64,000 nt of DNA from Demequina aestuarii (lineage in GTDB: Bacteria > Actinomycetota > Actinomycetes > Actinomycetales > Demequinaceae). Made by a program: the position numbers and the translations under genes. Shown one piece after another: positions 1-8,877 of this stretch (the stretch's first letter is position 1; the number at the start of each line of letters is the position of its first letter). The stretch spans positions 1,755,467 through 1,819,466 of the forward strand of contig NZ_BBRD01000001.1 of assembly GCF_000975095.1 (NCBI RefSeq). Reading direction: 5' to 3'. Under the pieces are notes generated by a model. The model was not told the DNA's origin and did not search any database. It worked only from the letters and a program-made list of their open reading frames with translations.

Positions 1-671
1 TCTCGTATTACGAGTTCTACAAGGCTCTCGTGCAGGCGGGCGGTCAGTTCCTCGACGATGACGGTGCATCCGTCGCGTTCAACTCGCCCGAAGGCATCGC
101 GGCCGCACAGTGGCTCGTGGACAAGTCCGGGACGGTCATGCCTTCGCCCGAGCAAGGGGCCGGCACGCCCGACTTCGATACCGGTCTCTGGGCTGACGGC
201 AAGCTCGCGATGTGGCACAGCGGCATCTGGATGTTCGGAGCCGCAGCCGACAGTGACTTCGCATGGGACATCGCGGTCGAGCCCGGTCAGGCGCAGAACG
301 CGTCCGCGGTGTTCTCGAACGCACTCGGCGTGTCTGCGACGTCCGAGAACCAAGCCGCGGCACAGGCCTTCGCGGCCTACCTCTCGAGCTCCCCGACCAT
401 GGTCGATGTCCGCCTTGACGCCGGCTGGGAGCTGCCGCCCATCTCGGATGAATCTCAACTGGCCGCCTACTTGGACCAGCCTGAGCCGGCCAATCGGCAG
501 GCAGTCTTCGACTCCCTCGACGCGATCGCACTGCCCCCCGTGATCGGCGAGGAGCAGGCCCGCATGGAAGAGGTCATGGGCGAACAGCTGACAGAAGCCG
601 CAGCAGGCCGCATCACGGTCGAGGAAGCCCTCGACGCGGCGGCCGAAGCAGTCAACGGCCTCATCGGCTGA
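1..671 (+). CDS. ABC transporter family 1 solute-binding protein, C-terminal part
   Basis: The open frame is already running at base 3, so the N-terminus, including any lipobox, lies before the window. About 222 residues are visible. They resemble the C-terminal lobe of MalE/UgpB-type sugar-binding proteins, with an SPEGIAAAQWLVD helix, an LWADGKLAMWHSGIWMFG stretch, and an ALGVSATSENQAAAQAFAAYLSS segment near the end. The family captures oligosaccharides outside the membrane and delivers them to a two-permease importer. The next two genes encode alpha-glucosidases in the same direction with short spacing. This suggests an isomalto- or malto-oligosaccharide ligand, which is inference from context. 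Confidence 0.88.
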   Translation, partial: SYYEFYKALVQAGGQFLDDDGASVAFNSPEGIAAAQWLVDKSGTVMPSPEQGAGTPDFDTGLWADGKLAMWHSGIWMFGAAADSDFAWDIAVEPGQAQNASAVFSNALGVSATSENQAAAQAFAAYLSSSPTMVDVRLDAGWELPPISDESQLAAYLDQPEPANRQAVFDSLDAIALPPVIGEEQARMEEVMGEQLTEAAAGRITVEEALDAAAEAVNGLIG

Positions 672-761
672 TTCCGTCCATTGCAAGGGCCTGGTGGCGA
701 CGTCCAGAACTCGCCGCCACCAGGCCCGATCGACACTACCCGCCCAGAAACGAGAGTGACC

Positions 762-1865
762 ATGACCACGGCTGCCGCTGCGAGCGGAGACGCGCTCGCC
801 GACGCCTCGCTCGCCTTGATCTCATCCCTGCAACACCCCTCGGGCGCCTACCCGGCGAGCCCGACGTTCTCGGCCTACGCCGGATACTGCTGGTTCCGCG
901 ACGGCTCGTTCATCGCGGACGGCATGTCCGCCGCAGGGGACCCCAGCTCCGCCGATCGCTTCTTCGAGTGGTGCTCGAGCGTCGTGCTCGACCACCGTGA
1001 CCAGATCTCGAGAGTCGCCGCCGCCAGGGCGCTGGGGCAGCCCTTGGACGACAGCCAGATGCTGCCGACCCGGTTCCTTCTCGACGGTTCGCACGGCTCA
1101 GACGACTGGTGGGACTTCCAGCTCGACGGCTACGGCACCTGGCTGTGGGCTCTCGAAGCTCACGCGCGTCGCCACGGGCGCCTTCCTGACTCCCTCGCGG
1201 ATGCAGTCATGCTCACCGTCGACTATCTCACTGCGACATGGGACCGTCCGTGCTTCGACTGGTGGGAGGAACACACGGAGCACCGCCACGTGTCGACGCT
1301 CGGCTGTGTCGGGGCTGGCCTCGAAGCAGCCATCGCCATGGAGATCCTGGACTCGGACCGTGCGGACCGAGCGGAGGCCGTGGCGCGAGAGATCCGGATG
1401 CTGATCTCCGCGGAGGGCGTCACGTCCGGTCATCTCACCAAGTGGCTCGGTTCCAGCGCCGTGGATGCGAGCCTGCTCGCCCTCATCGCTCCGATGGGGT
1501 ACCTCCCACCAGACTCCGCGCTGACATCGCAGACCCTGACCCGGATCGAGTCTGAGCTTGCCGTGGATGGCGGGATGCACCGGTACCTGGGCGATACGTT
1601 CTTCGGCGGCGGTCAATGGCCGCTCCTCTCCTGCTTCGCAGGACTCGCGCACGCCGCAATGGGAGACCACTCCGCGGCACGTGCCTACCTTGCCTGGGCG
1701 GCCGGCACCGTGCGGGATGGCTCGTCGTTGCCCGAGCAGGTTCCTGATCACTTGCTCGCACCCGACTTCGAGCAGGAATGGATCGACCGCTGGGGGCCGG
1801 TCGCCACTCCTCTGTTGTGGTCTCACGCCATGTATCTGCGGCTTCGCTCGGAGGTGTCTCGATGA
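762..1865 (+). CDS. GH15-like exo-glucosidase (isomaltose glucohydrolase-like)
   Basis: A 367-residue (alpha/alpha)6-barrel-type protein. I chose the ATG at 762 because the preceding frame is unconserved and runs into the previous gene's trailer. The N-terminal LQHPSGAYPASPTFSAY and WFRDGSF motifs are those of the GH15 branch containing isomaltose glucohydrolase. E169/E170 in the WEE motif is the likely general acid, and E325 in SLPEQV the likely base. No signal peptide is visible, so it should act in the cytoplasm on imported oligosaccharides. It overlaps the downstream GH31 gene by ATGA, implying translational coupling. The exact substrate (isomaltose versus a longer alpha-glucan) is not settled by sequence. 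Confidence 0.82.
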   Translation: MTTAAAASGDALADASLALISSLQHPSGAYPASPTFSAYAGYCWFRDGSFIADGMSAAGDPSSADRFFEWCSSVVLDHRDQISRVAAARALGQPLDDSQMLPTRFLLDGSHGSDDWWDFQLDGYGTWLWALEAHARRHGRLPDSLADAVMLTVDYLTATWDRPCFDWWEEHTEHRHVSTLGCVGAGLEAAIAMEILDSDRADRAEAVAREIRMLISAEGVTSGHLTKWLGSSAVDASLLALIAPMGYLPPDSALTSQTLTRIESELAVDGGMHRYLGDTFFGGGQWPLLSCFAGLAHAAMGDHSAARAYLAWAAGTVRDGSSLPEQVPDHLLAPDFEQEWIDRWGPVATPLLWSHAMYLRLRSEVSR

Positions 1866-4102
1866 GCATTCGACACCGCCCGCTCGGGTCAGGCCATCCC
1901 TACACCGATGACACTGAACAGCGTTCTCCCATCCTTCCGGTTGCGGGAGAACGAGTGCGCATCGGAGCCCGCACCAGTGCCGACGTCGAGGCGGTCGACG
2001 TCGAGTGGCGCCTACGCGGAGACACGACCGGAGACGTACTGCGCACGGCGGCCGCTCCGGTCGCGCGGTCATCGCGCGGGCAGGACGTCGATGGCGGCCA
2101 CCTGGCATCGGCTCAGGCGAAGCTGGCTCGCCGTGCGGGCGGCTGGGAGGCCCACCTGGACCTCCCGACTGATGCCACCGGCATCGAGTACCGTCTGATC
2201 GCCCGATCACGCGGCGCCGAGCAACGCACCCGCCAGTTCGTGACTCCCGTGGCGCGCTGGACCCGCGTCGACGCGGACACCGTCCGCATCACGGGCTCCG
2301 GTCATCACTCGGTCACTCAGGTGAGCGCGCTCATCGCGGACGGACGAGTGCGCCGGGTGCGGTGCTCCCTGCCGCTGGCCGAGGGCGAGCACGTGGTGGG
2401 CTTCGGAGAGCGGTTCGATCGCCTCGACCACCGCGGCACCACGCTCGACTCCATGGTGTTCGAGCAGTACAAGTCGCAGGGCGCGCAGCGGCGCACCTAT
2501 ATGCCGATGCCGTTCGCGCATGTGGCGGGCGGCGTGGGCTGGGGATTCCATGTCGATACCACCAGGCGCGTGTGGTTCGACGTGGGCGACTCGACGCCGG
2601 ACCTGCTCTCCATCGAGGCGGAGACCGATGCGCTGCTGGGCGACACCGCTCTCGAGATCGCACTCTTCGACGGCAAGCCGACCACCGTGCTGCGCGCATT
2701 TCTTGATCGTGTGGGTCGCGCCGAGGAGCTCCCGTCGTGGGTGTTCCGACTGTGGGCATCCGGTAACGAGTGGAACACGCAAGCGGAGATCGAACGGCAA
2801 GTCGCGCTCCACCGAGATCACGACATCCCCATCGGCTCGGTGGTCATCGAGGCGTGGAGCGACGAGTCGTCGTTCACCGCGTTTCGCGACGCCGAATACA
2901 CGCCCCGCGAGGATGGCGGTCCCCTGACGCTCGCAGACTTCACGTTCCCGACAGAGGGTGCGTGGCCGGATCCGGTCGCCATGGTCGACACGTTGCACGC
3001 CGCAGACGTCAAGGTGCTGCTCTGGCAGATCCCGCTGATCAAGATGAGACCCCACCCGTCCGGTCAGGCAAGGCACGATGCCGACGCCGCGATTCGCGAG
3101 CGGCGCCTGATCGAGGAAGTGGCGCCCGACGGCGGCCTGCGCCCGTACCGCAACCGCGGGTGGTGGTTCCCCCTAGGACTGATGCCAGACCTGACGGATG
3201 CCGAAGCAGCACGTTGGTGGACGGAGAAGCGCAGGTACCTGGTCGAGGAGGTGGGGGTCGACGGATTCAAGACCGACGGCGGTGAACACGCGTGGGGATC
3301 GGACCTCCGCTATCTCGACGGCCGCGACGGTGGCGAAGCAAACAACACCTATCCCGTCGCGTATGCGAAGTCGTACGGCGACCTCCTGCGTTCGGCGGGA
3401 AAGGCTCCCGTGACGTTCAGCCGGGCCGGGTTCACTGGCTCGCAAGCACATGGATTGTTCTGGGCCGGCGACGAGAACTCGACCTGGGAGGCGTTCCGTT
3501 GGTCCATGGTGGCGGGGCTGTCGGCCGCAGCCAGCGGTGTCGTGTACTGGGGCTGGGACATCGCGGGCTTCTCTGGACCGGTCCCCGACCCGGAGCTCTA
3601 TGTGCGCGCCTTCGCCGCGTCCGCATTCGTGCCGATCATGCAGTACCACTCCGAGTTCAACCACCATCGGCGGCCCAGACGTGACCGCACGCCGTGGAAC
3701 ATGGCCGACCTCACGGGCGACACCGAGGTCATCGGTGAGATACGCGAGATCGTGCACCTGCGAGAGCGCCTCGTGCCGTACCTGGAGAAGCAGGCGCGTC
3801 TCACTATCGAGTCGTCGCGCCCGCTCATGCGTCCACTCTTCTTCGATTACGACGATGACCGCGTGTGGAGCCATCCGCTGCAGTGGATGCTCGGCGACGA
3901 CCTGCTCATCGCGCCCGTGCTCGCACCCGGCGCTGAGTGGGACGTATTTCTTCCCCCAGGCCTGTGGCGAGATGCGTGGACGGGCGAGAAGGTGAGCGGT
4001 GGGACCGTGATCGCAACATCGACGCCCCGCCACCGCGTACCGGTGTTCGTGCGTGATGCCGGGTGGGACGAGCTGCGCGACGTCTTCACCGCGTCCTCGT
4101 AG
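1862..4102 (+). CDS. Glycoside hydrolase family 31 (alpha-glucosidase/alpha-xylosidase type)
   Basis: A 746-residue protein starting at the ATG inside the ATGA overlap with the GH15 gene. An N-terminal beta-sandwich region precedes a TIM barrel with the GH31 signature GFKTDGGEHAWG, where D472 is the predicted nucleophile. D537 in WAGDENSTW is the predicted acid/base. The strand after it (GVVYWGWDIAGFSG) is also typical. A C-terminal beta domain ends at VPVFVRDAGW. There is no signal peptide, so it probably works in the cytoplasm with the GH15 enzyme on products of the adjacent importer. KTDGGE also occurs in alpha-xylosidase-like members, so alpha-glucosidase versus alpha-xylosidase is left open. 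A strong hairpin follows the gene. Confidence 0.85.
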   Translation: MSIRHRPLGSGHPYTDDTEQRSPILPVAGERVRIGARTSADVEAVDVEWRLRGDTTGDVLRTAAAPVARSSRGQDVDGGHLASAQAKLARRAGGWEAHLDLPTDATGIEYRLIARSRGAEQRTRQFVTPVARWTRVDADTVRITGSGHHSVTQVSALIADGRVRRVRCSLPLAEGEHVVGFGERFDRLDHRGTTLDSMVFEQYKSQGAQRRTYMPMPFAHVAGGVGWGFHVDTTRRVWFDVGDSTPDLLSIEAETDALLGDTALEIALFDGKPTTVLRAFLDRVGRAEELPSWVFRLWASGNEWNTQAEIERQVALHRDHDIPIGSVVIEAWSDESSFTAFRDAEYTPREDGGPLTLADFTFPTEGAWPDPVAMVDTLHAADVKVLLWQIPLIKMRPHPSGQARHDADAAIRERRLIEEVAPDGGLRPYRNRGWWFPLGLMPDLTDAEAARWWTEKRRYLVEEVGVDGFKTDGGEHAWGSDLRYLDGRDGGEANNTYPVAYAKSYGDLLRSAGKAPVTFSRAGFTGSQAHGLFWAGDENSTWEAFRWSMVAGLSAAASGVVYWGWDIAGFSGPVPDPELYVRAFAASAFVPIMQYHSEFNHHRRPRRDRTPWNMADLTGDTEVIGEIREIVHLRERLVPYLEKQARLTIESSRPLMRPLFFDYDDDRVWSHPLQWMLGDDLLIAPVLAPGAEWDVFLPPGLWRDAWTGEKVSGGTVIATSTPRHRVPVFVRDAGWDELRDVFTASS

Positions 4103-4119
4103 CGACCTCGCGCCGCTGT

Positions 4120-4163
4120 CGACGCACCGGGACTCCCCGTGCACTGGGAGTCTCGGTGCGTCG
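4120..4163. terminator. Bidirectional terminator hairpin between GH31 and rnhB
   Basis: CGACGCACCG (4120-4129) pairs perfectly with CGGTGCGTCG (4154-4163). An inner stem GACTCCC/GGGAGTC encloses a short loop. It lies between convergent genes and has no clear U-tract on either side. Confidence 0.8.
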
Positions 4164-4185
4164 CGGGCGACGGGAACGTGGGCGG

Positions 4186-4881
4186 CTAGGAAGGCAGTCG
4201 CCAGCTGCGGCGATGCAGCGGCGTCGGCCCGAGTGCACGGATCGCGTCGAGGTGACTCGCCGCCCCGTAGCCCTTGTTCGAGTCCCAGCCGTACTCGGGG
4301 TGGTCGCGGTGAGCAGCGGTCATGATGGCGTCCCGCTCCACCTTCGCGATGACGGAGCCCGCCGCAATCGACGCGCACAGCCCGTCGCCCTTGATCACCA
4401 TCGTGACGGGGGGAACGAGCACGGTGGCCGATGCGCTCACGGCGTCGTCGACCTGCGCCGAGTCCTCGAACAGGGTCGCCGGCGGCGGGGTGAGCCAGTC
4501 GTGCTTGCCGTCGAGCAGCACCGCGTCGACGGTGACGCCGGCATCGGCGATCGTGCTGAGCGCGCGCATGCCGGCGAGCCGGAGCGCAGCGATGATGCCG
4601 TGCTCATCGATCTCAGCGGGTCTGGCGTGGCCCACCGCTCTCGCCAGACCGAAGCCCGTCCCCGCGAAGGCGACGAGCGCATCGGCCATCGCGAGCCGCT
4701 TGGGCAAGGTGAGTTCCTTGGAGTCCGCGAGGCCCTCGGGCCACGCGTCGCATCGGGCGACCGCGCACACGCCGACGGAGACCGGGCCGGCCAGCGCTCC
4801 CCTGCCCACCTCGTCGATCCCGGCCACCACGGTGGCACCGGCGTCCCACAGCGACGCCTCGTGCGACAGCGAGACTGGCAT
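4186..4881 (-). CDS. rnhB: Ribonuclease HII
   Basis: A 231-residue enzyme that cleaves RNA in RNA-DNA hybrids and removes misincorporated ribonucleotides. Visible motifs are GIDEVGRGALAGP (first catalytic Asp-Glu pair), ADSKELT, KGDGLCASIAAGSVIAKV, and YGWDSNKGYG followed by TPLHRRSW near the C-terminus. The start at 4881 is chosen because ATG overlaps the TGA of lepB (TGATG), giving coupling. The frame opens 17 codons further upstream, but that stretch lies inside lepB and is unconserved. It is the last gene of the rplS-lepB-rnhB unit, which ends at the hairpin at 4120-4163. Confidence 0.93.
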   Translation of the reverse strand: MPVSLSHEASLWDAGATVVAGIDEVGRGALAGPVSVGVCAVARCDAWPEGLADSKELTLPKRLAMADALVAFAGTGFGLARAVGHARPAEIDEHGIIAALRLAGMRALSTIADAGVTVDAVLLDGKHDWLTPPPATLFEDSAQVDDAVSASATVLVPPVTMVIKGDGLCASIAAGSVIAKVERDAIMTAAHRDHPEYGWDSNKGYGAASHLDAIRALGPTPLHRRSWRLPS

Positions 4882-5507
4882 CAGTCCTCGACGGCGTCCG
4901 GGTTCTCGTAAGGGTTGCCGAGCGTCTGCCACTGCTGGAGCGGCCAGACGGTCACGAAGGCGGTGCCCACGATCGAGCTGATCGGCACCGAGCCGCCGCC
5001 GGGGTTGCCCTGGTGGGCGCGGGAGTCCGCGGAGTGCGGGCGGTTGTCGCCCATCATCCAGACGTAGTTGGCGGGCACGGTGGTGGAGAACTCAGTGTCG
5101 GACGGCGCGATGCCCTCGACGAGGTAGTCCTCGTCCAGCGGTTCCCCGTCGACGAGGAGGCGTCCGTCGTCGTCACAGCACTCGATGGTCTCGCCGGGGA
5201 GCCCCACGACGCGCTTGACCAGGTGCTCTCCCGCATCCTCGGGAAGCAGGCCGGTGAAGGTCAGGATGGTCTTGCCTGCGGACTCGAGCGGAGTGTCGTC
5301 AGAGTCGTCGACCGGATCGAGCCAGCCGCCCGGATCCTTGAAGACCACGATGTCGCCGCGGCGCAGGTCCAGCACGCCGGGGCGCCACTTGGTGACCAGG
5401 ATGCGGTCGTTCAGCTGGAGCGTGGGCTCCATGGAACCCGAGGGAATCCAGAACGACTGGAAGAAGAAGGTCTTGAGCACCAGCGACAGCACGAGGGCGC
5501 TGACCAC
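4881..5507 (-). CDS. lepB: Signal peptidase I (start codon uncertain)
   Basis: This is the membrane-bound Ser/Lys peptidase that removes Sec signal peptides. From the GTG at 5507 the protein has one transmembrane segment, then IPSGSMEPTL with the catalytic Ser. Next come GEHLVKRVVGLPGE with the general-base Lys, and MGDNRPHSADSR (box E). A C-terminal hydrophobic stretch follows. No ATG, GTG or TTG exists in frame upstream of 5507 before a stop at 5688. Yet the in-frame translation just upstream (RRLWGWGKELLII) looks like a genuine LepB cytoplasmic lead-in. It reaches an ATC codon at 5597-5595, one base after the rplS stop. True initiation may therefore be non-canonical. Confidence 0.88.
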   Translation of the reverse strand: MVSALVLSLVLKTFFFQSFWIPSGSMEPTLQLNDRILVTKWRPGVLDLRRGDIVVFKDPGGWLDPVDDSDDTPLESAGKTILTFTGLLPEDAGEHLVKRVVGLPGETIECCDDDGRLLVDGEPLDEDYLVEGIAPSDTEFSTTVPANYVWMMGDNRPHSADSRAHQGNPGGGSVPISSIVGTAFVTVWPLQQWQTLGNPYENPDAVED

Positions 5508-5598
5508 GATGATGAGGAGCTCTTTGCCCCACCCCCACAGACGACGACCGGCGGAGGGCTGCTGCCCTACCGCCGGTGCGCCCTCGGTGTCGCTGATG

Positions 5599-5946
5599 TC
5601 AGTTCTCGCGCTTCTCGCGGATGCGTGCGGCCTTGCCGCGACGGTCGCGCAGGTAGTACAGCTTCGCGCGGCGGACGTCGCCGCGGCTCACGAGCTCGAT
5701 GTGGTCGATCGTGGGGGTGTGCACCGGGTAGGTGCGCTCGACGCCCACGCCGAACGACACCTTGCGGACCGTGAAGGTCTCGCCGATGCCCTGGCCCTGG
5801 CGGCCGATGACGGCGCCCTGGAAGATCTGAATACGCGAGCGGGTGCCCTCGACGACCTTCACGTGCACCTTGACGGTGTCACCGGGACGGAAGTCCGGCA
5901 CGTCGTCGCGGAGCTGGCCCGCGGTGATGTGGTCAAGCTTCTGCAT
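5599..5946 (-). CDS. rplS: Large ribosomal subunit protein bL19
   Basis: A 115-residue protein, the normal length for bL19, which sits at the 30S-50S interface. Motifs include [48 protein letters not shown] and [18 protein letters not shown]. The ATG at 5946 has a GGAGAAG ribosome-binding site. The open frame extends to 6078, but the extra residues are unrelated to the family. It heads the rplS-lepB-rnhB unit and lies 168 bp downstream of trmD, with its own promoter in that gap. Confidence 0.97.
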   Translation of the reverse strand: MQKLDHITAGQLRDDVPDFRPGDTVKVHVKVVEGTRSRIQIFQGAVIGRQGQGIGETFTVRKVSFGVGVERTYPVHTPTIDHIELVSRGDVRRAKLYYLRDRRGKAARIREKREN

Positions 5947-6077
5947 GAGATTCTTCTCCTCGCACACGCCACAGGTCCTGCACGGTATCTGCCTTGCGGC
6001 ATCTGATGGTTGCTGTGCGCAGCGGATTTCGCTCGACCCCCTGTGGCAGGCAAGAGCGCCGCACGCACCGAGGAGCA

Positions 6078-6086
6078 ATTATGCCA
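6078..6086 (-). promoter_or_regulatory. Extended -10 promoter for rplS
   Basis: Read on the minus strand, the sequence is TGGCATAAT: an extended TGn element plus CATAAT. No convincing -35 is seen. The predicted leader to the rplS ATG is about 125 nt. Confidence 0.55.
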
Positions 6087-6114
6087 CAGGCAGCGCCGGG
6101 CCGCGGCGCGATTC

Positions 6115-6795
6115 CTAGGCCAGCAGATCCGGGCGTCGCTCGCGTGTGCGCTCCACCTGCTGGTCGTGTCGCCACTGTGCGATCTTCGCGTGGTGACCGC
6201 TCAGGAGCACGTCGGGCACGTCGAGACCGCGCCACGAGGCGGGCCGGGTGTAGCTGGGGTACTCGAGCAGGCCATCGGAGTGGCTCTCCTCGACGATCGA
6301 CTGCGCGTTGCCCATGAAGCCAGGGATGAGCCGCGTGACCGCCTCGATCATCGCGAAGGCCGCGACCTCTCCCCCGTTGAGCACATAGTCGCCGAGCGAC
6401 ACCTCGCTCACGCCGAATCCCGCATCGGCATAGTGCTGAGCGACGCGGGCGTCGATGCCTTCGTAGCGACCGCACGCGAACACCAGCTGACTCTCGGTGG
6501 CGAGCTCCGCGGCCTGTCCTTGGGTGAACCGCGTGCCGGCCGGGCTGGGGATCACCAGGTGCGCGCCGGGCTGGAGGACGTCATCGAGCGCCGCGCCCCA
6601 CACATCGGCCTTCATGACCATGCCGGCGCCGCCGCCGAAGGGCGCGTCGTCCACGGTCCCGTGGACGTCGTGGGTCCAGTCCCGCAGGTCGTGCACGTGC
6701 GTCTCGACGAGTGCCGCCTGGCGGGCCTTGCCCAGCAGGGACACGTCGAGCACCTGGAAGAACTCGGGGAAGATCGTCAGGACGTCGATGCGCAC
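6115..6795 (-). CDS. trmD: tRNA (guanine-37 N1)-methyltransferase
   Basis: A 226-residue SPOUT-fold enzyme that makes m1G37 in tRNAs reading CNN codons, preventing frameshifts. It opens with [12 protein letters not shown]. The deep-knot SAM site motifs [15 protein letters not shown] and [17 protein letters not shown] are present, with [12 protein letters not shown] before them. The start is GTG, two bases after the rimM stop, so rimM and trmD are probably translated from one mRNA. Length and motif order are standard. Confidence 0.97.
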   Translation of the reverse strand: MRIDVLTIFPEFFQVLDVSLLGKARQAALVETHVHDLRDWTHDVHGTVDDAPFGGGAGMVMKADVWGAALDDVLQPGAHLVIPSPAGTRFTQGQAAELATESQLVFACGRYEGIDARVAQHYADAGFGVSEVSLGDYVLNGGEVAAFAMIEAVTRLIPGFMGNAQSIVEESHSDGLLEYPSYTRPASWRGLDVPDVLLSGHHAKIAQWRHDQQVERTRERRPDLLA

Positions 6796-6797
6796 GG

Positions 6798-7337
6798 TCA
6801 GTTCGCTCCGCGGGTCTCGCCGGTGGCCTCGGGAGTCTCGCCCGAGAGCAGCCCGTACGGCGGAGTGAGAGTGACGGTGCCGGCGTCGATGTCGACCTCA
6901 GGCACGAACTCCTCGACGAACGGCACCATCGCACGGTGTCCGTCTGGCTGCCTGATGACCAGCAGGTCCTGGGCGGGCATCGAGAGCAGGTCCACGACCT
7001 CGCCCAGCCTCTCTCCGTCGGGGCGCACCGCCGCCAGACCCACGAGTTCGTGGACGAACCACGCGTCGTCCTCGTCCGACTCCTCGGCGTCGATGACCAG
7101 TTCCACGCCGCGCACGGCATCCGCGCCTTCGCGAGTGGTGACCTCGCCGAAGCGGACGTACCACCGACCGGACTGGGTGCGCACCGACTCGACGGTGAGG
7201 GGCCCCGCGGTGGCCGGTTCCGTCTCAAGCGCCTCGCCCGGCACGAGTCGCTCCTCGGGGATGTCGGTGTGCAGCTCGACGCTGACCTCTCCCTTCAATC
7301 CGTGGGCACGGCCGATGCGCGCGACAGTCAGCTTCAT
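6798..7337 (-). CDS. rimM: Ribosome maturation factor RimM
   Basis: A 179-residue 16S processing factor that binds uS19 during 30S head assembly. It opens with the RimM signature [14 protein letters not shown], followed by the beta-barrel domain. The C-terminal PRC-barrel-like half contains HELVGLAAV and [29 protein letters not shown] -10 box ends 7 nt before the ATG and no Shine-Dalgarno is visible, so the rimM-trmD mRNA is probably leaderless. Confidence 0.96.
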   Translation of the reverse strand: MKLTVARIGRAHGLKGEVSVELHTDIPEERLVPGEALETEPATAGPLTVESVRTQSGRWYVRFGEVTTREGADAVRGVELVIDAEESDEDDAWFVHELVGLAAVRPDGERLGEVVDLLSMPAQDLLVIRQPDGHRAMVPFVEEFVPEVDIDAGTVTLTPPYGLLSGETPEATGETRGAN

Positions 7338-7344
7338 GGCACCC

Positions 7345-7350
7345 AGGGTA
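7345..7350 (-). promoter_or_regulatory. Leaderless -10 box of rimM
   Basis: TACCCT on the minus strand, 7 nt from the ATG at 7337. This spacing would start the transcript at or next to the start codon. Confidence 0.6.
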
Positions 7351-7422
7351 CGGCCACCGCGCGCACGGCAGCGCCGCGCAGTAGCGTGGAGTCACGTTCC
7401 ATCTCGAAGGGCGGTGACGGCG

Positions 7423-7845
7423 ATGACGAAGGACAGGCAAGGGATCGGTCGCATGCCGGTGAGTGTGGCGTTCGTCGGAGTCCTGGTGCTCCTCAACGCC
7501 CTGGCGACGTTCGCTGTGGGCGCGATGTGGCTGTGGGCCGCAGGTGACGCCGACGTCCTCGGCGACGTGGACACGACGGCGGACGATGCGCAGGCCTATG
7601 GGTGGACCGCCGTCGCTCTCGGCGTGATCATCCTGCTGGTGGGAATCGGGCTGTTCCGTGGCTCGCGGTTCTCCCGGTTCCTGGTGATGGCGCTGATGGT
7701 GCTGCGGATCGGGCTCGACGTCTTCGCGATCGTCCAGATCGACGGCTACTCTCTGCCGCAGGGACTGGTGTCGATCGCCTGGTCACTGCTCATCCTGATA
7801 CTGCTGACCACCGCCCCCGCGTCGCGGTACTTCCACCAGCGCTGA
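7423..7845 (+). CDS. Small four-helix membrane protein
   Basis: I do not recognise this 140-residue protein. It has four predicted transmembrane segments, roughly residues 8-33, 55-75, 80-103 and 108-128. A short acidic loop (GDADVLGDVDTTADDA) follows the first helix. The C-terminus is SRYFHQR. The ATG at 7423 lies downstream of a GAAGG-like site. It is transcribed divergently from rimM and convergently with the rpsP unit, ending just before a strong hairpin. Nothing in the sequence points to a substrate or partner. Confidence 0.75.
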   Translation: MTKDRQGIGRMPVSVAFVGVLVLLNALATFAVGAMWLWAAGDADVLGDVDTTADDAQAYGWTAVALGVIILLVGIGLFRGSRFSRFLVMALMVLRIGLDVFAIVQIDGYSLPQGLVSIAWSLLILILLTTAPASRYFHQR

Positions 7846-7862
7846 CCCCGCCCGGCTACGCG

Positions 7863-7916
7863 AAAGGGCCCCTGCCGCACGGCTTGGATTCAAGCAGTGC
7901 CCGGCAGAGGCCCTTA
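7863..7916. terminator. Bidirectional terminator between the four-helix protein and khpA
   Basis: AAGGGCC (7864-7870) and GGCCCTT (7909-7915) close a long hairpin whose next arms, CCTGCCG/CGGCAGA, pair with one mismatch. An inner GCTTG/CAAGC stem forms the tip. It lies between convergent genes. Confidence 0.85.
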
Positions 7917-7930
7917 TCGCGGGTGTGGCG

Positions 7931-8161
7931 CTAGTCGACGTCGACGATGTTGACGCGGACGTCATCGCGGGCGATGGCGTCGATCACGGTGCGGATCGCC
8001 GTCGCGGTGCGGCCACGGCGGCCGATCACGCGCGGAAGGTCATCCGGGTTGACGACGACGTTCAGCGTGGTGCCGCGGCGACCATCGCGCTCCGTGACGG
8101 TGACATCGTCCGGGTTGCGGACGATGCTCTTGATCAGGAACTCCAGCGCGTCGACGACCAT
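7931..8161 (-). CDS. khpA: KH-domain RNA-binding protein KhpA
   Basis: A 76-residue single KH domain with the nucleic-acid contact loop VIGRRGRTATAIRTVI. Orthologues pair with KhpB (Jag) and bind many RNAs in Gram-positive bacteria. It starts 2 nt after the rpsP stop, the usual rpsP-khpA pairing. Unlike many related genomes, the unit ends here at a bidirectional terminator, and rimM-trmD has its own promoter. Confidence 0.92.
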   Translation of the reverse strand: MVVDALEFLIKSIVRNPDDVTVTERDGRRGTTLNVVVNPDDLPRVIGRRGRTATAIRTVIDAIARDDVRVNIVDVD

Positions 8162-8163
8162 CG

Positions 8164-8718
8164 CTACTTGTCCTCGGAAGCGGACTCCGGCTCAGCCGGC
8201 CCGGTGGCCTCATCGGACGCGGGCGCTGCGGCGGCAGCGTCCTCGGCGGGCGCGGCGTCGGCGACGGCCGCCTTCTCGGCCTCCGCCTTCGCAGCCTCAT
8301 CGGCCTCAGCCTTGGCGGCCGCATCGGCCTCCTGCTTCGCCTTCTCGTCAGCGGCAGCCTTCTCGGCCTTCAGCTTCTCAGCGGCATCGGCGTTGGCCTG
8401 GATCTGCTCGTCCGGCGACAGCTTGCCCGCGGGCATCTCGACGGTGCTCTTCGAGTCCTTCTCGCCCTTGAACGTGCCCCAGTCGCCCGTGAGCGTCAGC
8501 AGCTTGCGGACCTGGTCGGAGGGCTGGGCGCCCACGCCGAGCCAGTACAGCGCGCGCTCGGAGTTGATCTCGATGACCGAGGGGTTCGCGAGGGGGTGGT
8601 AGAGGCCGATCTCCTCGATCGCGCGACCGTCGCGCTTGGCGCGGCTGTCGATCACGACGACTCGGTAGAACGGGGCCTTCTTCTTGCCAAAGCGCTTGAG
8701 ACGAATCTTTGCAGCCAT
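8164..8718 (-). CDS. rpsP: Small ribosomal subunit protein bS16 with long Ala/Lys/Glu tail
   Basis: The first ~85 residues are a normal bS16 ([25 protein letters not shown] is recognisable only in part here: [16 protein letters not shown]; then [19 protein letters not shown]). The protein continues to 184 residues with an Ala/Lys/Glu/Asp-rich low-complexity tail from about residue 105, built from [14 protein letters not shown]-like units, probably a helical and then disordered extension. Shorter actinobacterial tails are known; this one is about as long as the ribosomal core. The ATG at 8718 has an AAGGAG site. The frame stays open 50 codons upstream, but that stretch is unconserved. Confidence 0.95.
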   Translation of the reverse strand: MAAKIRLKRFGKKKAPFYRVVVIDSRAKRDGRAIEEIGLYHPLANPSVIEINSERALYWLGVGAQPSDQVRKLLTLTGDWGTFKGEKDSKSTVEMPAGKLSPDEQIQANADAAEKLKAEKAAADEKAKQEADAAAKAEADEAAKAEAEKAAVADAAPAEDAAAAAPASDEATGPAEPESASEDK

Positions 8719-8838
8719 GATGGCTTCTCCTTGTGTATTCGGTGTGAGCCGGCGCTCGACGCCCGGGGAAAGGTGGGCAACGAGTGCTGGCAAGACGAAT
8801 AGCCGTGGCGGGTAGAGGGCCGCTACGACCAGCCCCCT

Positions 8839-8868
8839 ATTGTGCCAGATCCGTTGCCGTGCGAGCAA
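8839..8868 (-). promoter_or_regulatory. Promoter of rpsP-khpA
   Basis: On the minus strand TTGCTC (8868-8863) and CACAAT (8844-8839) are separated by 18 bp. A TGG extension precedes the -10. The leader to the rpsP ATG is about 115 nt. Confidence 0.6.
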
Positions 8869-8877
8869 CGGCGACCG

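Noticed and set aside
6010-7422. A long N-terminal extension of the 7423-7845 membrane protein
   Set aside because: It runs antisense through trmD and rimM; the membrane protein has a plausible ATG at 7423.
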